From Candidatus Latescibacterota bacterium (GTDB taxonomy: Bacteria > Latescibacterota > UBA2968): DNA of 64,000 bases. Position 1 is the first letter of the stretch. Each line of letters starts with the position of its first letter. The position numbers were made by a program, and so were the translations under genes. The stretch lies in contig JAJDYX010000043.1 in assembly GCA_022824945.1 (NCBI GenBank), forward strand, positions 62,001 through 126,000, written 5' to 3'. The notes beneath the pieces were generated by a model that saw nothing but the letters and a program-made list of their open reading frames with translations, made no database searches and had not been told where the DNA came from. Shown piece after piece: positions 21,363 to 29,780 of the stretch.

Positions 21363-21837
21363 ATCCGCAAAAAAATAGAAAATTCTCCGTCAACCTGATA
21401 TACCAATCAACAATAGATTTCCTCAATGTGGATAACTCAATTTCCCGGTCACTGGATAAAAAAATCAAAACTCATTGATTTTTAAAGAGAAAGAAGGTCT
21501 GTGCACAACTCTGTGCACAAGTTTTGGAATGTGGAAAAGAATCTGGATATATTGTGGATTATTTGTGTAAAAAAGATATCCACATGCACAAGTGTGGAAA
21601 ACCACACTATTTTTCCACATTTTTTACACACAGAAATACACAATGTCAAATTGGCAGAAATTTTTTTATCCCTCTATTTTCCCACAGGTTGTTCTTTGTT
21701 TTTCATATTTTCCACAGAATCCACAGTGTTATTATTATTGTTGTATATTATAGTACATATTTTCATTCTATTAATAATATAAACAGACATTGTGAATAAT
21801 TGCCGACCTGGACATCTAAAACAGGAATATAATCAAC
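21363..21837. other. oriC: Probable replication origin (oriC) with DnaA-box cluster
   Basis: This non-coding stretch downstream of dnaA holds about ten DnaA-box-like nonamers. TGTGGATAA at 21427-21435 is perfect. Near matches are TGTGCACAA at 21500 and 21512, TGTGGAAAA at 21530 and 21593, TGTGGATTA at 21553, ATATCCACA at 21576, TTTTCCACA at 21611 and 21708, TTTTACACA at 21622 and TTTCCCACA at 21678. A strongly AT-rich tract at 21725-21780 could be the unwinding element. Boxes, AT tract and adjacency to dnaA together support oriC. A GC-skew switch would confirm it. Confidence 0.82.
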
Positions 21838-21880
21838 AAAAATAAGCCCCAGATCTCATAGAGGTCTGAGGCTTATTTTT
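21838..21880 (-). terminator. Terminator of dnaA (hairpin with A/T flanks)
   Basis: AAAAATAAGCC (21838-21848) pairs with GGCTTATTTTT (21870-21880), and an inner stem CAGATC/GAGGTCTG extends it after one mismatch. It lies 40 bases beyond the dnaA stop. T-runs occur on both strands, so it may work in both directions and shield oriC from transcription. Confidence 0.8.
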
Positions 21881-21919
21881 AACATCTATCTGCTTATATC
21901 ATTACAGACCTTTCACTCG

Positions 21920-23302
21920 TTAACTGACGATATGATCTTGTAGCTCACTGACAAGATGTTCAAATTCTGGATCCGATGATATTTTGTTCTCGACGCTCCG
22001 ACAGGCGTGAATAACTGTGCTGTGATCGCGATTTCCAAATTGTACACCAATGGTTTTGAGTGGCGCACCTGTAAGAGATTTGCTCAAATACATACTCACA
22101 TGCCGGGCTGTTGCCACATCTTGCTTTCGAGTTGCACCAATCAGTTTATCTAAAGGTATTTCAAAAAAGTGAGCGGCAGCTTTTTGAATCCTCTCAATAG
22201 TAACAGTCGGTTTGGTCTTTTGGGGCGGGCTTAGAAGAGTCTTTCGCGCTGTTTCAATCGTGAGCGGATAGCGTTGTAATTTGGTAAAGGCCACCAGACG
22301 TTTTAATGCACCTTCAAGTTCGCGGATGTTGGTATCGATCTGTTCAGCTAAGAAACTGGCAATTTCGTGGGATAATAAAACACCCATTTCTTCTGCTTTC
22401 TGCATTAAAATTGCCACACGCGTGGGAAGGTCTGGCGCTTCAATATTTGTAACCAGGCCCCATTGAAACCGAGAAATCAACCGATCTTCAAACCCTTTGA
22501 GATGAGATGGCGGGCGATCAGAACTGATGATGATCTGTTTATCCGCTTGAAATAAGGCATTAAATGTATGGATAAACTCTCTTTGGCAACCTTCGGTTTT
22601 CACATAATACTGGATATCATCAACAAGCAATACATCCGCCTGGCGATAGATTTGATAGAAATTAGAGGTTGTTCCGCGGTTAATTCCTTCTAAATAATCC
22701 GTGAGAAACTGCTGTGCAGTAACATAAACCACCCGTTGAGCCGTCCCCATTTCGATGCAATATGCACCAATAGCCTGTAGCAGGTGGGTTTTTCCCAATC
22801 CAACGCCGCTATAAAGGACAAGGGGATTAAAAGCTGTTTGCCCCGGCGACTCTGCTGTGGCTTTTGCAGCGGAAAACGACACTTCATTGCTTTCGCCAAC
22901 AACAAAATTTTCAAACCGATACCGTGGGTTGAGAGGAAATACAGGTTGGGCAGGTCCAGAATGAAGAGATGGTCCAGTAGATACAGGATCGAGAGATGTT
23001 TCCCGCATGTATTCGGGACCCTGTATCACGGGAGATCCCATTTGTTGATGAGTATCACCAACGGCAAAACTTATGCGCGGATTCCAGGTGAAAACTTCTT
23101 GGATGGTCGTTTTGATCAACCCGATGTAATTTTGTTCTAACCAATCGGCATAAATTCTCTCGGGCACTACCAGAATAGCTTCTTCAGAGGTAAATTGCCG
23201 CGCCGTAATTGGAGCGAACCAGGTTTCAAAACTTTGATCCTGTATTTTTTCCTGGATGGCGTGGAGACACCGGTTCCATAAGTTAGAAGAGCGTTCATCC
23301 AT
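21920..23302 (-). CDS. dnaA: Chromosomal replication initiator DnaA
   Basis: Binds DnaA boxes and melts oriC; 460 residues. Domain I covers about 1-90 (LWNRCLHAIQEKI and the FETWF patch). The AAA+ domain has Walker A GVGLGKTHL (about 165-173) and Walker B LLVDDIQ. The C-terminal box-binding domain carries FGNRDHSTVIHACR, close to the usual GGRDHTTV signature. Transcription runs towards oriC. Upstream, divergently, is rpmH, the common arrangement; dnaN is not the downstream neighbour. The ribosome site is weak. Confidence 0.97.
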   Translation of the reverse strand: MDERSSNLWNRCLHAIQEKIQDQSFETWFAPITARQFTSEEAILVVPERIYADWLEQNYIGLIKTTIQEVFTWNPRISFAVGDTHQQMGSPVIQGPEYMRETSLDPVSTGPSLHSGPAQPVFPLNPRYRFENFVVGESNEVSFSAAKATAESPGQTAFNPLVLYSGVGLGKTHLLQAIGAYCIEMGTAQRVVYVTAQQFLTDYLEGINRGTTSNFYQIYRQADVLLVDDIQYYVKTEGCQREFIHTFNALFQADKQIIISSDRPPSHLKGFEDRLISRFQWGLVTNIEAPDLPTRVAILMQKAEEMGVLLSHEIASFLAEQIDTNIRELEGALKRLVAFTKLQRYPLTIETARKTLLSPPQKTKPTVTIERIQKAAAHFFEIPLDKLIGATRKQDVATARHVSMYLSKSLTGAPLKTIGVQFGNRDHSTVIHACRSVENKISSDPEFEHLVSELQDHIVS

Positions 23303-23669
23303 AGTGGGAATATCCGTCTATGGCTGGCAAACACGCGCCAACTAAGGGAAATACCATGAGAATACATAAAGCGTTGGAAACCGTTGTCTGAGGAATCCGA
23401 ATATAAGGGAGGTTGATTTCGGTTCAGAAGCCGGAAGGCTCTCAATTGAGGGGGGGAAATTGAAAGTATTCTGAAATTTTGAAATCGAAATAGTTCGGTT
23501 ATTCTTAACAGCAGACTACGGTGGGGGAATCCACTTCAAAAGTGAATTTCAAAAGATTCTAAAAGCTAATCGAAAATTAAGCAATGGAATAAGCGGTGTC
23601 AAGAGTGTTTTGGTCAAAGAAGAACGTTAATAAACATTTGAAAAATAGTAAAATAATAGTAAAAAGTCA

Positions 23670-23704
23670 ATATATAGTGTACAAAAAAAATGTACACTAT
23701 ATAT
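23670..23704. promoter_or_regulatory. 14-bp perfect inverted repeat between dnaA and rpmH
   Basis: ATATATAGTGTACA (23670-23683) and TGTACACTATATAT (23691-23704) are exact reverse complements with an A7 loop. It lies 42 bases before the rpmH -35 box and far upstream of dnaA. It could be an operator or a hairpin acting on transcripts from the dnaA side. No known consensus was recognised. Confidence 0.6.
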
Positions 23705-23745
23705 AGTAGTGTAATTACACAGGTCTCCCATTAACGGGAAATCCC

Positions 23746-23774
23746 TTGACAAAGCAGATATGCACCTCTATATT
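23746..23774 (+). promoter_or_regulatory. Strong sigma70-type promoter for rpmH-rnpA-yidC
   Basis: TTGACA (23746-23751), 17-base spacer, TATATT (23769-23774). Transcription would start near 23781, about 50 bases before rpmH. The near-consensus boxes fit a highly expressed ribosomal protein gene. Confidence 0.8.
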
Positions 23775-23829
23775 CCAAACTCTTTGTCGATATAGATAAT
23801 TGAAATTTTTGTAGATACGAGGTGGTTTG

Positions 23830-23964
23830 ATGAAACGGACGTTTCAACCACATAATCGCAAGCGCAAAAATAAACACGGTTTTCGCGCTCGCATGAGCTC
23901 TCCTGGTGGTCGCCATGTGCTGAATCGACGGCGCCGAAAGGGTCGCAAGCAGCTATCGCACTGA
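23830..23964 (+). CDS. rpmH: 50S ribosomal protein L34
   Basis: A 44-residue basic protein of the large ribosomal subunit. The sequence starts [18 protein letters not shown] and contains [19 protein letters not shown], the L34 signature. GAGGTGG at 23819-23825 is the ribosome site. It is transcribed with rnpA and divergently from dnaA, the widespread arrangement. Confidence 0.97.
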   Translation: MKRTFQPHNRKRKNKHGFRARMSSPGGRHVLNRRRRKGRKQLSH

Positions 23965-23978
23965 TATGCAGGTGTGTT

Positions 23979-24308
23979 ATGGGAACACCCAACCTCCGCA
24001 TTCGACGCGAAATTGCGAAAATTCGACAGCACGGCCAGATCTTTCGTGGGCGTTGGGTTCATGTTCGGACAGGTAATTCCGAGATGGATCTAACGCTCAT
24101 TTCAATTCGGAAAAAATTTGGAAACGCAGTTCGGCGCAATCGCATCCGCCGGCAAGTACGTGCAATATGTTCCGAACTAATACCTTCAGGTCATCCTCGC
24201 TGTCTAATGCTTATCTCTGTAGGAGACCACGCTTGCGGTGTCTCTTATACCCAACTCCGTCTTGAACTACACCTCGCATTTCAAAAGGTCGGTCTTATCG
24301 ACTCCTGA
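23979..24308 (+). CDS. rnpA: Ribonuclease P protein component
   Basis: The protein subunit of RNase P, which matures tRNA 5' ends. It has 109 residues. The RNR motif region is FGNAVRRNRIRRQVR (about 47-61), and ISIRKKFGNAV precedes it. It follows rpmH after 14 bases. No yidD is found between it and yidC, although many genomes have one there. Confidence 0.94.
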   Translation: MGTPNLRIRREIAKIRQHGQIFRGRWVHVRTGNSEMDLTLISIRKKFGNAVRRNRIRRQVRAICSELIPSGHPRCLMLISVGDHACGVSYTQLRLELHLAFQKVGLIDS

Positions 24309-24361
24309 TTCGTTTTTGCAATCCCTTCCTTTATTATTCTCTGTGTAGAAAGACTGAATTT

Positions 24362-26053
24362 ATGGATAGACGTACGGTATTTGCCTTTGCGTTAATCGGC
24401 CTGATCTTGATACTGATGCCGTATTACATGCAATTCTTTCAAGGTGACACACCTCCTGTAGAAAGATCCGCCCCTCGCCAGATTGAGCCACCGCAGATTA
24501 CTGATACAGCTCCCAAACCTCAACCCACACAACAACCCGAAACTCAACGACCTCCTATCCAGGACAAAAGTCCAGCCTCTACATCGACGTTCCAGGCTCG
24601 TGATATTGTCATAGATGCTGAACTCTACCGCGCTGTCATCTCCACGCGCGGTGGCGTAATTACCAGTTGGCAACTCAAAACCTATTTTGATGGCAATGGC
24701 AATTGGCTGGAATTGATCGCGCCCAACAGTGCTGGACTTGGCGCTACTGTTGCGGGTGAGTCCCTCAATGGTTTCGAATTTACTCCTGATCGAGATCGCC
24801 TTGAAATTTACGGTGATACGCAAGACCTGATCGTGTTTCGTGCCCAATCTCCACGAGGCCTGGTCGAAAAACGTTTTCGATTTCAGGGCAACCGATATCG
24901 CATTCACGTTTCCGTCATAGCTGAAGGTCTTGCTCGAGATGATAAATTGGCGATAACATGGGATGGAGCGCTCGCTGACACAGAAAATAAACGCGGGACT
25001 TCAGAGAGTTTTTACGAAGGTGTTTACGAACAAATCGTCACCTACATGGGAGGGGAAGTTGAAACATGGGATACGGACCGCCTTCAGGAGAAAGAGACGC
25101 CCCCAAGCGGTCAACTAACCTGGATTGGCATAAGAAATAAGTACTTTCTCGCCGCGGTAATCCCCAATGAAGGCCGTTATGACCTCGCCCTGTACGGTGA
25201 TCATAAGACTGATCCTTATGGCTTTTCTTATCGCGATTTTGCTTTTGATATGTATGCTGATTCCGGACTTAATACTATCAATTACTCCGCATATGTCGGC
25301 CCAATTTCTTATGACATTTTGCGTGCTCAAAATCGCGACCTCGATGGACTCGAACGAGAACTGGATCTCGATGACTTTGTCGATTATGGTCCTTATTTTG
25401 TACGCTCTATTCTCAAGCCAGTTACGATTTTAATTCTTAAAGCGTTTCTGGCCATGCACGCTCTGGTTCCCAACTACGGCGTGGTCATAATCCTTTTCTC
25501 TATTCTCGTCAAGGTCGTTGTTTTCCCACTCACGCACAAGAGTCTTGAATCCACTGCCAAGATGCAGACGCTCCAACCCAAAATTGCCGAACTGCGCGAG
25601 CGTTATGCTAAAGACCAGCAAAAAATGAATCAGGCGATGATGAAACTCTACCGAGACGAGAAGATCAATCCCCTCGGTGGATGTTTGCCAATGCTCTTGC
25701 AGATGCCCATACTGTTTTCTCTTTTCTCTCTGTTTCGCGGTACTATTGAACTCCGGCAAGCTGGATTCGCTCTTTGGATTACCGACCTTTCCCAACCGGA
25801 TACCATCCCCATTGGTGGTTTTGACCTGCACCTCTTGCCTCTTTTAATGGGGATATCGATGTTTATTCAGCAAAAGATGATGATGAAAGATCCCAAACAG
25901 GCTATTCTCGTTTATATCATGCCCATCTTTCTCACCTATATTTTCTGGAGTATGTCCTCTGGCCTCGTCTTTTATTATACACTCTACAATGTGCTGACCC
26001 TCGCCCAGCAGATCATCATGGAAAAAACCAAATCGATGTTGGGCACGTCCTGA
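24362..26053 (+). CDS. yidC: Membrane protein insertase YidC
   Basis: Inserts and folds inner-membrane proteins, alone or with SecYEG. It has 563 residues. The N-terminal anchor is FAFALIGLILILMPYY (about 7-22), then a Pro/Gln-rich linker (35-75), a large periplasmic beta domain (about 80-330) and the conserved five-helix core from about 360. Core motifs are HALVPNYGVVIILFS, PLTHKSLESTAKMQ and NPLGGCLPMLLQMPI. The Gram-negative P1 domain shows that the organism has an outer membrane. Its position after rnpA is standard. Confidence 0.96.
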   Translation: MDRRTVFAFALIGLILILMPYYMQFFQGDTPPVERSAPRQIEPPQITDTAPKPQPTQQPETQRPPIQDKSPASTSTFQARDIVIDAELYRAVISTRGGVITSWQLKTYFDGNGNWLELIAPNSAGLGATVAGESLNGFEFTPDRDRLEIYGDTQDLIVFRAQSPRGLVEKRFRFQGNRYRIHVSVIAEGLARDDKLAITWDGALADTENKRGTSESFYEGVYEQIVTYMGGEVETWDTDRLQEKETPPSGQLTWIGIRNKYFLAAVIPNEGRYDLALYGDHKTDPYGFSYRDFAFDMYADSGLNTINYSAYVGPISYDILRAQNRDLDGLERELDLDDFVDYGPYFVRSILKPVTILILKAFLAMHALVPNYGVVIILFSILVKVVVFPLTHKSLESTAKMQTLQPKIAELRERYAKDQQKMNQAMMKLYRDEKINPLGGCLPMLLQMPILFSLFSLFRGTIELRQAGFALWITDLSQPDTIPIGGFDLHLLPLLMGISMFIQQKMMMKDPKQAILVYIMPIFLTYIFWSMSSGLVFYYTLYNVLTLAQQIIMEKTKSMLGTS

Positions 26054-26066
26054 CAGGTTTATTTCT

Positions 26067-27413
26067 ATGTCCGACAACGATACCATCGCGGCCATCGCCA
26101 CTGCTCCAGGTGAAGGGGCAATTGGCATCATCAGGCTCAGCGGACCAGATGCGATCTCAATTGGAGAACGTCTCTTCAGAGGCAAAAACCCCCTCAGCAA
26201 CCTTCCTTCTCGCCAACTATCTTTTGGACATCTCTATATTCAGGGCCGGAATTTTGACAAAGTTCTGGTCTCGGTCATGCGTGCTCCCAATTCTTTTACC
26301 GGTGACGATACAGTTGAATTTAACTGCCATGGGGGCCCTTTTCTACTCAGACGGATTATGGAAGCAGTATTTCAAGAGGGTGGTCGGCCAGCTGGTCCAG
26401 GAGAATTCACCAGACGAGCTTTTCTCAACGGCAAAATAGATCTCTCACAGGCCGAAGCAGTTTCTGATATGATCACCGCGAAATCTGATCTGAGTCTCCA
26501 ATCTGCTTTTTTCCAACTCCGAGGTGGGTTCCATCGCCGTTTCGTAAAAATGGCAGAATCTATTCGCCAGGCAGCCATGCTTCTCGAAGCTAATTTAGAC
26601 TTTTCCGAGGATGTAGAGATAGATGTCGAGATGATTAAGCCACCGCTCTCTCAGGCTTCAAAGCATATTGAAAAGCTCATTCTTTCCTATGAACGCGGAA
26701 AAATTATTCGTGAAGGTGCTGTCGTCACCCTCGCTGGTCAACCCAATGTGGGAAAATCCAGTCTTCTCAACCGACTTCTCGAAGAAGATCGAGCGATTGT
26801 TACAGATATTCCCGGTACAACTCGAGACACAATTGAAGAGCAGATTGATCTCAATGGAATTGCTGTTACACTGGTTGACACTGCTGGTATTCGCGATACC
26901 GACGACCCGGTGGAAAGAGAAGGTACACGTCGGTCTCAACAATTCATAGACCGCGCAGCTATTGTTCTCTATATTGTAGATGGATCGCTTCCACCACATT
27001 CCCAGGACCTGGACAACATCAGTCGTTATGACCAGGCGTTTCTCGTTCTCAATAAGAGCGATCTGGGTATTTACACCGGATGGCAAAGCGTTCAGTCTCC
27101 CCATTCCCAAATCATTCTTTCAGCCAAAACAGGCGATGGCATCACCACTCTGCGTGATCGCCTCCGTGAGACGCTTCTGGGAAAGAGCGACCTGCCTGAC
27201 GAAATCATCACCAAAGAACGGCATGTTCTCGCACTTCAGCAAGCTTCAAAGGGACTCTCCCAGGCTCTTCAAAGCCTTGAATTCGGCAATCCGGGAGAAA
27301 TTATTGCCCTGGACCTCCGCGTTGCCCTGGACGCGCTTGCCGCAATCATTGGAGAGACCACGCCCGATGATGTTCTCGATCGAATCTTCCAAACCTTTTG
27401 TATCGGAAAATAA
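26067..27413 (+). CDS. mnmE: tRNA modification GTPase MnmE
   Basis: With MnmG it makes the cmnm5U34 modification in tRNA. It has 448 residues: an N-terminal folate-binding domain, then a GTPase domain with GQPNVGKSS (about 224), GTTRDT, DTAG and NKSD, and the C-terminal CIGK motif, whose Cys is essential. Starts 13 bases after yidC. MnmG is not in the window, although rsmG, its frequent neighbour, follows. Confidence 0.96.
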   Translation: MSDNDTIAAIATAPGEGAIGIIRLSGPDAISIGERLFRGKNPLSNLPSRQLSFGHLYIQGRNFDKVLVSVMRAPNSFTGDDTVEFNCHGGPFLLRRIMEAVFQEGGRPAGPGEFTRRAFLNGKIDLSQAEAVSDMITAKSDLSLQSAFFQLRGGFHRRFVKMAESIRQAAMLLEANLDFSEDVEIDVEMIKPPLSQASKHIEKLILSYERGKIIREGAVVTLAGQPNVGKSSLLNRLLEEDRAIVTDIPGTTRDTIEEQIDLNGIAVTLVDTAGIRDTDDPVEREGTRRSQQFIDRAAIVLYIVDGSLPPHSQDLDNISRYDQAFLVLNKSDLGIYTGWQSVQSPHSQIILSAKTGDGITTLRDRLRETLLGKSDLPDEIITKERHVLALQQASKGLSQALQSLEFGNPGEIIALDLRVALDALAAIIGETTPDDVLDRIFQTFCIGK

Positions 27414-27452
27414 TGTTGAACGGGTCTCTGGTCCCGTGTAGAACCCTCACGG

Positions 27453-27491
27453 GATGACGCGACCGGTTGTAAAACGTTCCACGTGAAACAT
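27453..27491. repeat. 39-bp repeat, copy 1, containing a parS-like site
   Basis: This 39-base block recurs at 28210-28248 with one mismatch. Bases 27475-27490, CGTTCCACGTGAAACA, match the ParB binding site parS (TGTTCCACGTGAAACA) at 15 of 16 positions. It lies between mnmE and rsmG, about 6 kb from oriC, a typical place for parS. Confidence 0.8.
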
Positions 27492-27492
27492 C

Positions 27493-27561
27493 GGTGAGAC
27501 GTGAAACGCAAGAAGGGTTGGGCGGTCGTCTCACCTTTTACGTCTTACCTCTTACCGCCTT
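27493..27561. repeat. 7-bp repeat array with inverted arms between mnmE and rsmG
   Basis: GGTGAGA, CGTGAAA and CGCAAGA (27493-27513) face CGTCTCA, CCTTTTA, CGTCTTA, CCTCTTA and CCGCCTT (27527-27561). GGTGAGACG/CGTCTCACC is a 9-bp perfect inverted repeat. The heptamers match those at 13007-13061. Confidence 0.7.
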
Positions 27562-27578
27562 TTCTAAAGGTATATCCA

Positions 27579-28214
27579 ATGAAACCAGATGAAGCCATTG
27601 AGCTTGCGGAGAGATCCTTTGGCCTTTCTTTTTCCAATAAACAGGTCGTGCTGCTCAAGCAATATGTCGATTTGCTTACCGATTGGTCGTCTCGCGTTCG
27701 ATTGATCTCTCGAAATGACCGCAATTTTATATGGGAGCGTCATATTCTCGATTGTATCTCGTTGGTACCGCACCTTCCGGAAGGTGGTCCTCTCCTGGAT
27801 TTGGGTTCCGGTGCTGGTCTGCCGGGTATCGTGGTCAAGATTATGAGATCCGACCTCGAAGTTTATCTCCTTGAACCCACCCGCATGAAGAACCTCTTTC
27901 TCCAGGAAACGATTACCGCGCTCGGCCTTCAAAACACTTTTGCAATTAGAAGTCGCGCTGAGGCACTTGTTGGGGATTCCGCATTCTCTGGTAAATTTCT
28001 GATTGGTACAGCTCGTGCAGTTGCACGGCTGCCCCAACTCTGGGATTGGGCTGAACCTCTTCTTGCCCATCAGGGTGTACTTATTGCAATGAAAGGCCCA
28101 GGTTCTCTCAGCGAGTTCACAAACGGTGTTCCACACCACATCTATGCTACTGAAACCTCTTTGACCTTACCCTTTACACGACGAAGACGATCTTTTGTCT
28201 TTCTTAAAAGATGA
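27579..28214 (+). CDS. rsmG: 16S rRNA (guanine-N7)-methyltransferase RsmG
   Basis: Methylates G527 (E. coli numbering) of 16S rRNA with S-adenosylmethionine; 211 residues. The SAM site is LLDLGSGAGLPG (about 67-78), preceded by WERHILDCI. ATG 27579 is preferred because AAAGG lies nine bases upstream; the open frame from 27501 runs through the repeat array. It is flanked by two parS-like sites. The parA and parB genes that often follow rsmG are absent here. Confidence 0.94.
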   Translation: MKPDEAIELAERSFGLSFSNKQVVLLKQYVDLLTDWSSRVRLISRNDRNFIWERHILDCISLVPHLPEGGPLLDLGSGAGLPGIVVKIMRSDLEVYLLEPTRMKNLFLQETITALGLQNTFAIRSRAEALVGDSAFSGKFLIGTARAVARLPQLWDWAEPLLAHQGVLIAMKGPGSLSEFTNGVPHHIYATETSLTLPFTRRRRSFVFLKR

Positions 28215-28248
28215 CGCGACCAGTTGTAAAACGTTCCACGTGAAACAT
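28210..28248. repeat. 39-bp repeat, copy 2, containing a parS-like site
   Basis: This is the second copy of the 39-base block at 27453-27491. The parS-like site is 28232-28247, again CGTTCCACGTGAAACA. It begins inside the last codons of rsmG. Confidence 0.8.
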
Positions 28249-28321
28249 TCAAACGTTAGCAATTTCACTTGTGAATTATCTGGATATTTGTTACTGACAG
28301 TTACACCTTAAGAAAGTATGT

Positions 28322-28360
28322 AAGAAGCCCGTTTCTCGCGTTGAGAAACGGGCTTCTTTT
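28322..28360 (+). terminator. Rho-independent terminator of the rsmG operon
   Basis: A 16-bp perfect stem (28322-28337 with 28343-28358), loop GCGTT, then T-rich sequence. It ends the rpmH-to-rsmG transcript and may also stop the convergent regulator gene. Confidence 0.9.
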
Positions 28361-28425
28361 GATTTTAATGGATTTCTGGCTGTACGTACCCCTCCGATTT
28401 GGCAGTTACACGCTTTTAATACAGA

Positions 28426-28929
28426 TCAACTTATTCCAGCAAAAGCTTTTGCTGTGCTTAGCAACGCTTGCCATTGTTGGACGGGGATCTGGGTGATGAT
28501 CTTAATGAGTTCGGGAATATCCCGGTCTGTGGTTGAAGCGCTCGCATTCAGAGCTTCGCACCACTGCTTGTTCTTGAGTATCTTGCGAATATCTGGGCTC
28601 TGGAGTGCTTTGACAATGCCTGCATCGAGCATTTTGGGGTTGACAATTACCTGACTGATGACCGGATCTGTCATCAGCTTTTCCATCTGAGAAAAAAGTC
28701 TGCGGCCTTCGGACGTTTTCTGTGCGCGTTCTTTGTAAGCCAAAAAAAGAAGCCTTTGAGGGTCGAGATCGAGTGCTTTTGCAAGATACGCACATACGTC
28801 GTCAGATGGTATGCGTTCGCCTTTTTCTATTTGATAGATATAAGTGCCCCACACCCCAATAGTTTCACCCAAAGCCTGCTGGCTAAATCGCCCATTACGA
28901 GCTTGTTTAATTATTTCACCAAACCTCAT
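28426..28929 (-). CDS. XRE-family transcriptional regulator
   Basis: A 167-residue protein with an N-terminal helix-turn-helix of the Cro/XRE type: FGEIIKQARNGRFSQQALGETIG, then YIYQIEKGERIPSDD (about 3-50). The rest, about 60-167, is helical and not recognised. The start at 28929 follows GAGAGGTG; the open frame extends to 29124 but has no family support. It is divergent from a promoter with an 11-bp inverted repeat at its transcription start (29083-29116), a likely operator. Confidence 0.8.
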   Translation of the reverse strand: MRFGEIIKQARNGRFSQQALGETIGVWGTYIYQIEKGERIPSDDVCAYLAKALDLDPQRLLFLAYKERAQKTSEGRRLFSQMEKLMTDPVISQVIVNPKMLDAGIVKALQSPDIRKILKNKQWCEALNASASTTDRDIPELIKIITQIPVQQWQALLSTAKAFAGIS

Positions 28930-29047
28930 ACACCTCTCCCAATGGTCAGTCGCGTTTAAAAACTTGATGACATAATATGAATTGAAAAGAGTCGCGTGGC
29001 AAGCTAAATCCTTGAGAAACAGGCAGGTTAAATGAATATATTTACTC

Positions 29048-29076
29048 TTGACAACACAAACTTGAGAGTGTATATT
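29048..29076 (+). promoter_or_regulatory. Near-consensus promoter divergent from the XRE gene
   Basis: TTGACA (29048-29053), 17-base spacer, TATATT (29071-29076). Transcription would start near 29083 and run towards the coiled-coil gene at 29370, giving a leader of about 285 bases. The leader has small hairpins but no recognised riboswitch. Confidence 0.75.
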
Positions 29077-29082
29077 TGGGTA

Positions 29083-29116
29083 ATTGCATTCTGATACTCC
29101 CCACACAGAATGCAAT
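29083..29116. promoter_or_regulatory. 11-bp inverted repeat at the transcription start (candidate operator)
   Basis: ATTGCATTCTG (29083-29093) and CAGAATGCAAT (29106-29116) are exact reverse complements separated by 12 bases. The left arm begins at the predicted +1, so a bound dimer would block the promoter. The divergent XRE protein is the natural candidate. A hairpin role in the RNA is the alternative. Confidence 0.6.
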
Positions 29117-29369
29117 GAACACACACTTGTTTGTGTGTATAAAGGACTTAATGTCCTGAAAAATAAAGAGAAACGAGATTCAGTTAAATTCCATTTTCCC
29201 CTGGATTCAAGTCTCTCTTTATTGGGTGGGGAGGGTAAGCCGATCTTGCTCTGATTCCCCTTTCTCCCCAGATCGTCAGGCTTATCCTCCCCATTTCCCT
29301 TTTTTCTCCCCTTATATTTTACAAGTACGGATATTTTTTACTCAATCTGTCTTTCTCAGGAATTCGCCC

Positions 29370-29720
29370 ATGGCCCTTGATGCTGGCGAACTCGATCTCA
29401 TTCGAGAAACCGTTCACAATGCCATTGAGTCTTCGCAAGAAAACTTTGCTCAAATGGTCGCCAGGCAGTTTGTAGAAGTTCGATCTGATATCCAAAATGT
29501 GCAGGATGCAATTCGCAAAATAAGCACACGTCAGGCTCAGGTCGAGGCCGATATATCAGAAGTCGGCCACATCTGCGAACAGCTAAAGCGCAGGCTTTCG
29601 ATCATACACGACGGCATGGGTACTGCTGATCGGCTGTTGCACGAGCGTGAAGTTTCACTCAGATTGGATCATCTCGAACGCGAGTTAGCAGAATTGCGGA
29701 GCCGTTTGCCCTCTGTTTGA
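29370..29720 (+). CDS. Predicted coiled-coil protein of unknown function
   Basis: A 116-residue, strongly helical protein rich in Glu, Arg and Gln that I do not recognise. Heptad patterns run almost throughout, for example LERELAELRSRL at the end and the stretch from about 40 to 75. There is no signal peptide, membrane segment or Cys pair. ATG 29370 follows TCAGGA; the frame is open from 29226, but that part is T-rich and unlike coding sequence. It lies downstream of the promoter at 29048-29076, probably under control of the divergent XRE regulator. Confidence 0.65.
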   Translation: MALDAGELDLIRETVHNAIESSQENFAQMVARQFVEVRSDIQNVQDAIRKISTRQAQVEADISEVGHICEQLKRRLSIIHDGMGTADRLLHEREVSLRLDHLERELAELRSRLPSV

Positions 29721-29780
29721 TTTCCCTCCCCAAACATCCAGGTCCCCTATAAGCGTAGTGCCCCGTAACTTTGGGATATC

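Larger units (their letters stand above)
23303..23829. other. dnaA-rpmH divergent intergenic region
   Basis: This 527-base region contains the rpmH promoter and a long inverted repeat. It has no clear DnaA boxes, unlike the region on the other side of dnaA. The dnaA promoter was not identified with confidence. Confidence 0.6.

Noticed and set aside
23303..23829. oriC placed between dnaA and rpmH
   Set aside because: DnaA-box-like nonamers are scarce there, whereas about ten lie on the other side of dnaA.
27414..27578. Open frame from 27501 as the true rsmG start
   Set aside because: It runs through the heptamer array and lacks RsmG similarity; ATG 27579 fits the family N-terminus.
29226..29369. 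Longer coiled-coil protein from 29226
   Set aside because: The added part is pyrimidine-rich leader sequence with no helical pattern, and a start at 29370 fits the coiled-coil onset.
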